Source: an uncultured Mailhella sp.
GTDB taxonomy: Bacteria > Desulfobacterota > Desulfovibrionia > Desulfovibrionales > Desulfovibrionaceae
Direction: 5' to 3'
DNA length: 64,000 nucleotides
Assembly (NCBI GenBank): GCA_910578585.1
Contig: CAJTRG010000001.1
Location: 207,155-271,154 of the forward strand
Shown here: one piece after another, positions 18,478 to 26,357 of the stretch
How the letters are laid out: every line of letters starts with the position of its first letter
How positions within the stretch are numbered: position 1 is the first letter of the stretch
Notes under the pieces: generated by a model
What the model saw: only the letters and a program-made list of their open reading frames with translations
Databases searched by the model: none
What the model was told of the DNA's origin: nothing
Program-made: the position numbers and the translations under genes

Positions 18478-19074
18478 TTAATTTTTACTCTTGCGCCAGG
18501 ATTTTTCTTCGCCTTTGAGCAGGCGTTTGATATTTGCACGGTGTGTCCAGACAACAATGGCAAGCATTACAAGGGAAAGGGGAATCCAGTGGCTGCTGTC
18601 AAAGAAATAATAGCAAAAGGGCAGGGTTGTATACAGGGTTAGCGCGCCTGCTGAAACATAGCCTGTCAGGGCAATTACAATAACACAGAAAATAACAGCG
18701 GTTAGAAGAGGGGGAAAGGCTAAGGGAATTAATACGCCAATTCCTGTGGCAACCCCCTTGCCGCCGTGAAATCCTAAAAATGGGGATTTGATATGTCCCA
18801 TAAAAGCAGCAAAAACACAGGCACTGGGCAGCCATTCATAGGCAGTTTGCTGGAAAAGGTATATGCTTAAAAATACAGGAATTGTACCTTTCAAAATATC
18901 ACAAACAAGCGTCATCACTCCATAGGGAAAACCGCAAAGCCGTGCCACATTGGTTGTGCCGGGGTTTTTGCTTCCTTCTTTGCGCGGGTCAATGCCTTTA
19001 AAAGTTTTTGCAATAACCACGGCAAAGGGAATGGAACCACAAAAAAAACTGATAATAACCCAAAGTATTTCCAT
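18478..19074 (-). CDS. plsY: Acyl-phosphate:glycerol-3-phosphate acyltransferase
   Basis: A 198-residue multi-pass membrane protein with the PlsY signatures GSIPFAVVIAK, GSKNPGTTNVAR and GHIKSPFLGFHGGKGVATG. It transfers an acyl group from acyl phosphate to glycerol-3-phosphate, the first step of phospholipid synthesis. Its start is 26 bases downstream of the glycosyltransferase gene on the same strand, so the two may be co-transcribed. Confidence 0.95.
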   Translation of the reverse strand: MEILWVIISFFCGSIPFAVVIAKTFKGIDPRKEGSKNPGTTNVARLCGFPYGVMTLVCDILKGTIPVFLSIYLFQQTAYEWLPSACVFAAFMGHIKSPFLGFHGGKGVATGIGVLIPLAFPPLLTAVIFCVIVIALTGYVSAGALTLYTTLPFCYYFFDSSHWIPLSLVMLAIVVWTHRANIKRLLKGEEKSWRKSKN

Positions 19075-19100
19075 GTATTATCCTAAAATATCTTCAAATT

Positions 19101-21530
19101 TTATAAAGAAACTTCCTGAGGAGCAGCTTCTTCTGCTGCCGGTTCACTTGCAGATTTTTTCGGTTCAGCGGCAGGTTCTTCTGGGGCGGCTTCTGTTTCA
19201 TGTGCAGGAGCTGTATCTTGTTCAGCTTGTTCTGATGCTTGCTCCGCTTGTTCCTTCAGTTCATTTTGTTCTGACTGCGCTTCATTTTGTTCTGAACTTT
19301 GCGCTTCATCAGAATTTATATTGCGTTCTTGTTCTTCTGGAGTTTGAGCATTTTCTTGTGCGTTTTCAGCTTGTTCAGGCTCAGCAGTTTCAGAACTTTC
19401 AGCGTTTACAGCAGAACTTGCACTGTCTTTTGGGGTCAATTCTCCATCAATATCTTTTCTGTCAGCAGCGGTTTCATTGGAACTTTCTTCAAGATTTGGC
19501 TTGTTGGAAGAAATATTCCAATAGGTAAGAATAATGTATTGATGCTCAATCCATTGTTTGTAGTCCAGAATGGTTGCTTCATTCTTATAGGGCAGTTTTT
19601 GGAAATCTTTTTCAGAAATTGCAAGAATTACTTTGTCGTTGTTGAGCAGAAATTCTGTCAGCGGCTCAATGGAGTCGAATTCGGCAATGGTTGCTTTGCT
19701 GTAGGTATTTTTATCCAGCGCTTCATTGTAATAATAGGTGAAAACATCAGGATAAATATTGTAACTTGCTGGAATTGCTCCTTCTTCCTGATGTACTTTT
19801 GCCATTGCGTAAGCATGGTTCTTGGTGCTGAAAATTGTGCCCATTTGCGGCGCAACGAGGAGGTTGAGGGGCTGCAGGGTAAGGATAATGCCAATGGCAT
19901 AAATAAGCAGTGTCCCGCCCACAAATTGACGGTTTACGCCATACCATAAGAGCACGCCCAAAAGAATAAGGATTGCTCCCATGGTGGTCAGCCCAAAATA
20001 GGTATTGGTTGTGAGTACTTCAACAAAAGCGGGAATTTCTTTTGGCAAAATCCAAAGGTCTGGTAAATATTCCAGAATATATCCGTGAAATTCAAGAAGG
20101 ATGAAGAAAATACCGCAAAGGCTTGTCAGAAGCGCTAAAAAACCAAAAAAGATTTTACTGCGCAAAGCACTAAAGTTCAGGAGGCTGTTTGCAAATAAAA
20201 TGGCAAAAAATGGGATAACGGTGACTAAATTGGAAAAACTTTTATCCTTGAGCAGAGAGAAAATGCCAAGATGAGTAAGAATTAACAGAATGAGCCATGC
20301 ACTGGCATTATTTTCTTTACGGGTTTTGAATGTCTGAGGAACATTCTTGAACCATGAACACCAGGATGCAAAAAGAATAATAAATACCCAGGGGAAAAGC
20401 GCAAGGGGAAGTCCTGCCAAATAATACCAGTAAGGTCCTGTTTTTAAGGATGAAAGCGGAGTAAATATTTGGAAAAGCTGCTTATCAAGAAGCAGGCTGA
20501 TGTATTCTGCCTTGCCTTGCAGATAAAGATAGGCAAACCATGCAAAAATAACAAGAATGGAAAGCAAAAAGCCGATAATGCCGTCAGCGCTGTTGATGCG
20601 TCTCAATTTTGCAGTCCATAGGAAGAAGAGAATTGAGGCAATAAAGGGGAAAATATAAGCAATAAAGGTTGAAGTAAGGGTGGCAAAACAGAGGAAAAGG
20701 AAGGCAAATAAAAGCCAAATGGGGGCAGATTTCTTTTGCCATGCTCTAAAAAAGCATACATAGCTGAGGTTCAAAAATCCTGCAAAAAGTAAATCCATGC
20801 GAGTGTAATTGGTGAAGCTTGCAAGGAAAAACATGGAAAGAGTAAGCAGACCGGCGGCAAAGGCAATTTTGCGGGAATAACCCAGACCGCGGGCTAAAAT
20901 CCATGTACTTGCTATAAAAAAGACTGCAAAAAGAATGGACGCGCCAAAAAATGCCTGAGGCATATTGATGGTGGGAATGGCGTCTAAAAGCCAAACCGAA
21001 ATGAAATAAAGCGGCCCAGTTTCAGCGTAGGGGTGGCCGTTGAGCGTCAGGGTGAAGAAATCATGGGAGCTTAGCATATTCATATAAATATCTGCATAGC
21101 GAACTTCTTCGGAAAACCAGAAATCACGAGGGAAGAGGAATTGCTGTCCGCAAAGAATGAGCGTAAACAGAATGAGCAGAGGCAAACCAAGTTTAGAGAA
21201 AATATTGAAGCATTTTTCTGCAATGCTGGGGTCTGGGACATTTTCTGGGGAAGTTTGGGAAGCTGAAGATGTTTCTGATTCGCTGTTTTCGCCTTGTTCA
21301 GCAGTGAAATTTTCTGTATCTTCTTGATTTATAATATATTCATCAGCAGTTTGTTCATTTGTGTCTTGTGTTTCTTCCGAATCAGAATGAAAGGTGAGTA
21401 ATTCTTCATTGTTTTCGTAAGATGCAGTGTCTTGTGCAGAATTTTCATCCGTGCTTTGAACCTGTTGATTTAATTCTTTAATTTGTTCATCGGTATTTAA
21501 TTCATGATTTAGTTCATTATTATTGCTCAT
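19101..21530 (-). CDS. ArnT/PMT-like membrane glycosyltransferase with low-complexity termini
   Basis: An 809-residue protein. Residues about 125-570 are a polytopic membrane region with GT-C features: a periplasmic loop GHPYAETGPLYF and the segment TNYTRMDLLFAG resemble ArnT/PMT glycosyltransferases that use lipid-linked sugars. The first about 110 residues are acidic and Asn/Gln/Glu/Ser-rich; the last about 130 are a Glu/Ala/Gln/Ser-rich tail. Both are predicted disordered and are not normal for ArnT. A soluble periplasmic domain lies between the last membrane segments and the tail. The sugar and acceptor (lipid A or protein) cannot be told from sequence. Confidence 0.75.
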   Translation of the reverse strand: MSNNNELNHELNTDEQIKELNQQVQSTDENSAQDTASYENNEELLTFHSDSEETQDTNEQTADEYIINQEDTENFTAEQGENSESETSSASQTSPENVPDPSIAEKCFNIFSKLGLPLLILFTLILCGQQFLFPRDFWFSEEVRYADIYMNMLSSHDFFTLTLNGHPYAETGPLYFISVWLLDAIPTINMPQAFFGASILFAVFFIASTWILARGLGYSRKIAFAAGLLTLSMFFLASFTNYTRMDLLFAGFLNLSYVCFFRAWQKKSAPIWLLFAFLFLCFATLTSTFIAYIFPFIASILFFLWTAKLRRINSADGIIGFLLSILVIFAWFAYLYLQGKAEYISLLLDKQLFQIFTPLSSLKTGPYWYYLAGLPLALFPWVFIILFASWCSWFKNVPQTFKTRKENNASAWLILLILTHLGIFSLLKDKSFSNLVTVIPFFAILFANSLLNFSALRSKIFFGFLALLTSLCGIFFILLEFHGYILEYLPDLWILPKEIPAFVEVLTTNTYFGLTTMGAILILLGVLLWYGVNRQFVGGTLLIYAIGIILTLQPLNLLVAPQMGTIFSTKNHAYAMAKVHQEEGAIPASYNIYPDVFTYYYNEALDKNTYSKATIAEFDSIEPLTEFLLNNDKVILAISEKDFQKLPYKNEATILDYKQWIEHQYIILTYWNISSNKPNLEESSNETAADRKDIDGELTPKDSASSAVNAESSETAEPEQAENAQENAQTPEEQERNINSDEAQSSEQNEAQSEQNELKEQAEQASEQAEQDTAPAHETEAAPEEPAAEPKKSASEPAAEEAAPQEVSL

Positions 21531-21613
21531 ATTCTTTCCTGTTATTAAAATGTTGCAAAATTTTAACTTAATTGTGAATAAAAGTAAAGTGTTGTTATGT
21601 TAATCCTTCTGCA

Positions 21614-23524
21614 TTAGAAAAATTGATAATAGAGTTCATAGGGTTTTAATTGCTTATGAAAGATGCCAAGGCGTGTTTTGGTTTTAAGCGTCAACTGCTG
21701 TGGCTTTGCACTTAAATTAATGCATATAAGCAATTTTTGTTTGGCAGGTGTTTCCAGACTGAAAGCAAAGGTTTTGGGATTTTGTGTTTGGAAAGGTGCA
21801 TGGATTGCAGCAGAATGCAGTTCCTTTTCCTGACGCAGTTTCCATATGGTTTGCAGGCTTTCTATAGGGCTTGCCGGATTGTGTATTTGTTCTGATAAAG
21901 AGCCAAAAAGAAGTGGATTAGTATGTGGTTTAGTTTGGAAAGGTGTATAATTTTCCTGTTCCTTGAGAACACCGATACTATCTTGCAATTCAATGATATT
22001 GAGTCCCGGCAGAAGGCTTTGAAAGCCAAGAAAGGCTGTTTGCAGCTCTTTGGCATGGATAAATCTTTGATAAAGATTTTGATTATTTTCTCTAAGCAGC
22101 GGATTATCCTGCATTTTTTTGAGCATAGAACAATCCTGTTCCGAAATATTAATTTTTTCCATAATAAATTTCGTCAGACTTGCATGAGCATAGGGAGAAT
22201 GGAAAAAACTGGAATGCGTACCGTGCCAGAGGCTTTGTTCTTCAATTTTTTGGCTTTGCAGGAATTGAAAAGCTTTGAGCAGCGGCGCATTATTTTCCTG
22301 TAGATATGCTTGTTCCAGGGCTGGCATAATCAGGGTATCTGCCACAAAGTCTGTTTGAGCATTTTGCAGGAGTTTTATAAATTCAGGCGCAAAGTTATCG
22401 CGGCAAAATGTCCATGCTCCATAGCCATGCACGGAACGGTTGATGCTTTCAAGAGTGAAAAGAGCCGGCTGCGGAAAGCTGAGCGCGGAAAGAACCGTTT
22501 TTGCCGTAATTGTGTTTTGCATGCTTTCCTGTCCCCAGATATCCTGTACAGAAACAGAGACAATTCCTTGTTTTAATAGACCAATTTCTTCAATGATACT
22601 CGCGGCAAGAATGCGCTGGGTTTGGAAACTGGGATCATAGAAATTGAGGGCAGCCGTGTAAGGTGTATTGACAAAACGATAGAGCCAGCGCCGCGCAACG
22701 CCATCATAGCCGATGACTTCATTGCTGACGGCAAAAGAACTTTTGGGAAAATCGTTAAAATAATCGCGGTAAAATCCATGGGGGATAATTCCTGCTTCCT
22801 TTAATGGAAGCAATTCTTTATCAGAAAGAGCCATGGGGGTAAAGGATTCTTTATTTTCAGCCTGCGGCAAACTATGCCAAAGTTCTTTAGGCACTTCCAC
22901 CATCATAAATAGTCCTGGATATTCGCGTACTCCATGCAGAGCAAGCAAAAAGTCTGCGCCAATGCCAAGACTTGCGGGCAGAATATTGCCGGCAGTATAA
23001 ATTTGTCCTGCGCCTAATTGGGCTAATTCCTTTTCTGTGCCAATTTCTTTGGAAAGGATCAGGGAAACAGGACTGTATTGTTTTGATTGATTTTCACTTG
23101 AAATGTTGTGTATATCTTCAAAACTTGCATCTTTCGTGGGATAAAAATAGAGTCCGTGAATTTGTGCGTCTTTGAGGAGTTTGCTGTTATTGACAAATGT
23201 TTTTAAAGGCACCTGATCTTGTTTGCTTATTTTAAAAGGATTAGCCTGCAGCCAAACAGGGCTCACGGCAAGGATATTTTGTTTATTGTGCTTGGCGGTG
23301 GAAAAATTCCAGGCAAATTGTGTGCCGGCAACAATTTTAATTTTTTCCGGGCTTGTGTTGAAAACAGATTCTTTCTCAAGCCAGCCAATATAGCGGTTGT
23401 CAGCACGGGGCAAACTTGTATCAGCAGAATGTGTTGCAGAATGAGTGCTTTGGCAGGCACTGAAAAGAAGGCACAGACAAGCGAGTAAAGAAATAGATAA
23501 ACAGGGAAAAAAACTTTTTTTCAT
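21614..23524 (-). CDS. Lipoprotein with diverged GH13 (trehalose synthase-like) fold, probable pseudoenzyme
   Basis: A 636-residue protein with a lipoprotein signal peptide (lipobox LFSAC, Cys24). Several segments align by eye with GH13 amylase/trehalose-synthase-like proteins: VIGYDGVARRWLYRF and AALNFYDPSFQTQRIL (residues 270-305), GFQSLLPGLNIIELQDSIG, NPASPIESLQTIWKLRQ, and a C-terminal beta domain LLICINLSAKPQQLTL. The usual nucleophile strand RLDAN is replaced by SVSVQ near residue 324 and the NHD triad near residue 430 by THS, so hydrolase activity is doubtful. It lies 83 bases upstream of the glycosyltransferase on the same strand, suggesting a cell-envelope glycan role. Confidence 0.5.
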   Translation of the reverse strand: MKKSFFPCLSISLLACLCLLFSACQSTHSATHSADTSLPRADNRYIGWLEKESVFNTSPEKIKIVAGTQFAWNFSTAKHNKQNILAVSPVWLQANPFKISKQDQVPLKTFVNNSKLLKDAQIHGLYFYPTKDASFEDIHNISSENQSKQYSPVSLILSKEIGTEKELAQLGAGQIYTAGNILPASLGIGADFLLALHGVREYPGLFMMVEVPKELWHSLPQAENKESFTPMALSDKELLPLKEAGIIPHGFYRDYFNDFPKSSFAVSNEVIGYDGVARRWLYRFVNTPYTAALNFYDPSFQTQRILAASIIEEIGLLKQGIVSVSVQDIWGQESMQNTITAKTVLSALSFPQPALFTLESINRSVHGYGAWTFCRDNFAPEFIKLLQNAQTDFVADTLIMPALEQAYLQENNAPLLKAFQFLQSQKIEEQSLWHGTHSSFFHSPYAHASLTKFIMEKINISEQDCSMLKKMQDNPLLRENNQNLYQRFIHAKELQTAFLGFQSLLPGLNIIELQDSIGVLKEQENYTPFQTKPHTNPLLFGSLSEQIHNPASPIESLQTIWKLRQEKELHSAAIHAPFQTQNPKTFAFSLETPAKQKLLICINLSAKPQQLTLKTKTRLGIFHKQLKPYELYYQFF

Positions 23525-23634
23525 AGAAGATACCTATGCTTTTTGCTAAAAAAAGTCCAGTTTTAAATGATAATTTTATTGTGTTTTGCAGGAAAAAACG
23601 GTATAGAGCAACAATACTTACTAAAGGAAATTGT

Positions 23635-24291
23635 ATGGCAAAATTTTCGACAATTTTATTTGATTTAGACGGAACAATTACTGACCCAAAAAGCGGTATT
23701 ACCAAATCCGTTGCTTATGCGCTTGATTATTTAAAAATTCCTTATCCTTCTTTGGATAGTCTTTGTGTTTTTATTGGCCCGCCGCTTCGGGATTCTTTTT
23801 CAGATTATGGCGTTAAAGAAAGTGATCTTGGCCTTGCCATTGAAAAATATAGAGAATATTATATACGCGAAAATGGAATTTTTGATTTAAAAATTTATCC
23901 CGGTTTTGCAGATATGCTCAAAAGATTGAAACAGGCTGACAAGAAAATTATTCTTGCTACCTGCAAAACCCGTATTTTCGCCCAGGACATTTTAGAGCAT
24001 TTTTCTTTGGCCCGGTATTTTGATTTTGTTTCCGGCAGTGAGCTTGACGGCACCAGAATTACCAAGGGCGAAGTTATCGCTTATGCGTTAGAGCAAACTA
24101 AAACTCCCGTTTCTTCAGATGTTATCATGGTTGGTGATAGAAAACACGATATTATCGGCGCAAAAGAAAATCATTTACAGGTTGCCTCAATTCTTTATGG
24201 CTATGGAACCCGTGCAGAATTTGAAGCGCATCATACTGATTTTATTCTTGAAACCGTGAAAGATTTAGAGCAATTTTTATTGCAGGAATAA
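23635..24291 (+). CDS. HAD-family phosphatase (phosphoglycolate phosphatase-like)
   Basis: A 218-residue HAD hydrolase starting at the ATG preceded by AAAGGAAA; longer upstream starts lack a ribosome-binding sequence. Motif I is LFDLDGTIT, motif II lies in ILATCKT, and motif III/IV is MVGDRKHDIIGAKEN. The cap region resembles Gph/YjjG-type phosphatases acting on small phosphorylated metabolites. Transcribed divergently from the lipoprotein gene. The substrate is unknown. Confidence 0.85.
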   Translation: MAKFSTILFDLDGTITDPKSGITKSVAYALDYLKIPYPSLDSLCVFIGPPLRDSFSDYGVKESDLGLAIEKYREYYIRENGIFDLKIYPGFADMLKRLKQADKKIILATCKTRIFAQDILEHFSLARYFDFVSGSELDGTRITKGEVIAYALEQTKTPVSSDVIMVGDRKHDIIGAKENHLQVASILYGYGTRAEFEAHHTDFILETVKDLEQFLLQE

Positions 24292-24297
24292 AGGGTA

Positions 24298-25230
24298 TTA
24301 TATCAGAAAGAACTGTTCATTATTATAATTGACAATGTTTTTTTCAATAATTTGTGCGTCTTGGGGAATTTCTCCTAAAAGTATGGGACTTTTTGGATTA
24401 TGGCGGATTTTATTTTCCTCAAGGCGTTCCTGTTTATAGGATGCATAGCAGTAAATACAGTTATTATAACAGCTGTTGTACATGCCAATATCATAGCTTT
24501 TGGCGCAGCCGCAAAATTCTCGCTGATAGGGATCTTTATCAATCATAAGGTTTTTTCGGGTGAGACTGTTGATGAGCTGCAAGTCAACGCAATGGGCAGA
24601 ATATACAGGGTATTCCGGTTTTTGAAATTCCTGGGCACATACTTCTAATTTGATATTGTTGTCAAAACAAATTTTGGCAAAAGTCTGAAGGAGGGTGTTT
24701 TTATCTTCCTGCCCAGGACAATAAATATTTTGCTGCTCGCATTGTTTCCGCACCTTTCGATACATGCTGATAAAGCTGACAGTAACCTTTGTGGTGCAGG
24801 GGGCAAGTTTTTGGCAGAGGGCGGCAAAACTCTCAAGATGAAATTCAAGAGTGTAGTTTGGACTGAATAAAATAGGATCATAACGCCAAATAACGCGATT
24901 TTTCCCAATTTCCTGCGATAAATCCATAAACGTTTGGATAAGATATTTTTTGAGTGGTAAATTTTTTTCAATATCATTGGCATAGGGCGTGATAGTATAT
25001 TGAAAATAATAGGGATAATCTGCTAACAGGTGCAGTTTTTTGAGCATGGGATAGGGATTTTTTGACCAAAACACAATGGCGTCAACAATATCTTTGGCAA
25101 GGGAAATTTTATAATAAATTTTGGGATTCATGGGGTGAATGGTATAGCAAAAGCCATCCTGTAAACGGTTGAAAAACCATTCACTGTAATAGGCGGGGAT
25201 ATCTGTTCTTCGGCTTGCGCTGATAATCAT
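24298..25230 (-). CDS. DUF1848 family protein
   Basis: A 310-residue protein beginning MIISASRRTDIPAYYSEWF, the typical opening of DUF1848. A C-terminal cysteine group (CGCAK, then CYNNCIYC with CxxxCxxC spacing) suggests a metal or Fe-S site of radical SAM type. The function of the family is not established. It ends a few bases from the converging HAD gene and is divergent from mutM. Confidence 0.8.
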   Translation of the reverse strand: MIISASRRTDIPAYYSEWFFNRLQDGFCYTIHPMNPKIYYKISLAKDIVDAIVFWSKNPYPMLKKLHLLADYPYYFQYTITPYANDIEKNLPLKKYLIQTFMDLSQEIGKNRVIWRYDPILFSPNYTLEFHLESFAALCQKLAPCTTKVTVSFISMYRKVRKQCEQQNIYCPGQEDKNTLLQTFAKICFDNNIKLEVCAQEFQKPEYPVYSAHCVDLQLINSLTRKNLMIDKDPYQREFCGCAKSYDIGMYNSCYNNCIYCYASYKQERLEENKIRHNPKSPILLGEIPQDAQIIEKNIVNYNNEQFFLI

Positions 25231-25384
25231 AGAAGTAGGGGCTTCATTATAAAATTTTGTGTATTATCAGCCAGAAAAATTTTATTTGCAAGTTGTTCTT
25301 TGTTATTAACTATTTGATATTTATATAATATAAAGTATATATTGTTTGTGATTTTATTTGAATTATTATGTGTGGGGGAGAAAA

Positions 25385-26221
25385 ATGCCGGAATTACCAG
25401 AAGTTGAAACCGTGGCAAGAACACTTGCGCCTGATATTGTCGGGAAAAGACTTTGTGCGCTTTCCTGTTTGAATACATCTTCTTGGGCTGATGAAGTATC
25501 GTATGCATGTCTTACCGACATTCAGCCTTGTATTCAAAAAGTTGGCAGAAAAGGAAAGCTTCTGCTGCTTTATATTGAGCCGTTTATGTATGCAGGATAC
25601 GAAATTTTGGCACTTGCCTTTCATTTGAAAATGTCTGGACGCCTTTTTTATTATTCCTCACCAAAAGAGCCGGAAAAACATACACGGATTATTCTGCATT
25701 TAGAAAATGGTGAGAGCGTCTTTTTTGATGATACCCGAAAATTTGGCTATTGTCGTTTTTTGACTAATAAGAGTGCTGAAAATTGGGATTTTTGGAAAAA
25801 ACTTGCTAAAGACCCGCTTGAAATGCATGCAGAAGAATTTTTGCAAGCAGTGAAGAATAGGAAAGCAAGTATAAAATCTGTGTTATTACAGCAGGATATT
25901 GTTTCCGGTATTGGCAATATTTATGCTAATGAGGCGCTTTTTGCAGCAAAAATTGCACCGCACAGAAAAGCTGCGGATCTTTCTGAGACAGAAATTTTTT
26001 GTCTTTATCAATGCATACGGGCTGTTTTGGAAGAGTCTATCAGATTTTGCGGAAGTTCCATTAAGGATTATCGCACAGCCCGGGGCGATGTGGGAAGCTT
26101 TCAAAATAAGTTCAATGTCTATGGCCGTGAAGGCGAGCATTGTTTTTCCTGCAACACAGTATTAGAAAAGGAAATTGTTGCCGGCAGAACCACAATTTTT
26201 TGTCCGCACTGTCAAAAATAA
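25385..26221 (+). CDS. mutM: Formamidopyrimidine-DNA glycosylase
   Basis: A 278-residue protein starting MPELPEVET, so the catalytic proline becomes N-terminal after Met removal; the upstream in-frame ATG at 25358 is therefore rejected. The helix-two-turn-helix region (QDIVSGIGNIYANEALF) and the zinc finger (CFSCNTVL...CPHC) are both present. It excises oxidised purines such as 8-oxoguanine and nicks the DNA. A GGGGGAG sequence precedes the ATG. Confidence 0.96.
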   Translation: MPELPEVETVARTLAPDIVGKRLCALSCLNTSSWADEVSYACLTDIQPCIQKVGRKGKLLLLYIEPFMYAGYEILALAFHLKMSGRLFYYSSPKEPEKHTRIILHLENGESVFFDDTRKFGYCRFLTNKSAENWDFWKKLAKDPLEMHAEEFLQAVKNRKASIKSVLLQQDIVSGIGNIYANEALFAAKIAPHRKAADLSETEIFCLYQCIRAVLEESIRFCGSSIKDYRTARGDVGSFQNKFNVYGREGEHCFSCNTVLEKEIVAGRTTIFCPHCQK

Positions 26222-26289
26222 AACATTAAGTTTTTGAGTATTTGACCGATAATCACAAATGAGGAAAAAGTCTCCCTGATATTCTTTTA

Positions 26290-26306
26290 TTGGAATGATT
26301 TTTGCA
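26290..26306 (+). promoter_or_regulatory. Sigma-54 promoter of fliD
   Basis: TTGGAATGATTTTTGCA matches the -24/-12 consensus: GG at 26292-26293 and GC at 26304-26305 with exactly ten bases between. The fliD start codon lies about 50 bases downstream. Sigma-54 control of filament-cap genes is known in flagellar regulons. Confidence 0.75.
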
Positions 26307-26357
26307 TAAAATCAGACAAAGAATTTTATGGGGTAGAAATTTCCCAGTGAGGTTATT

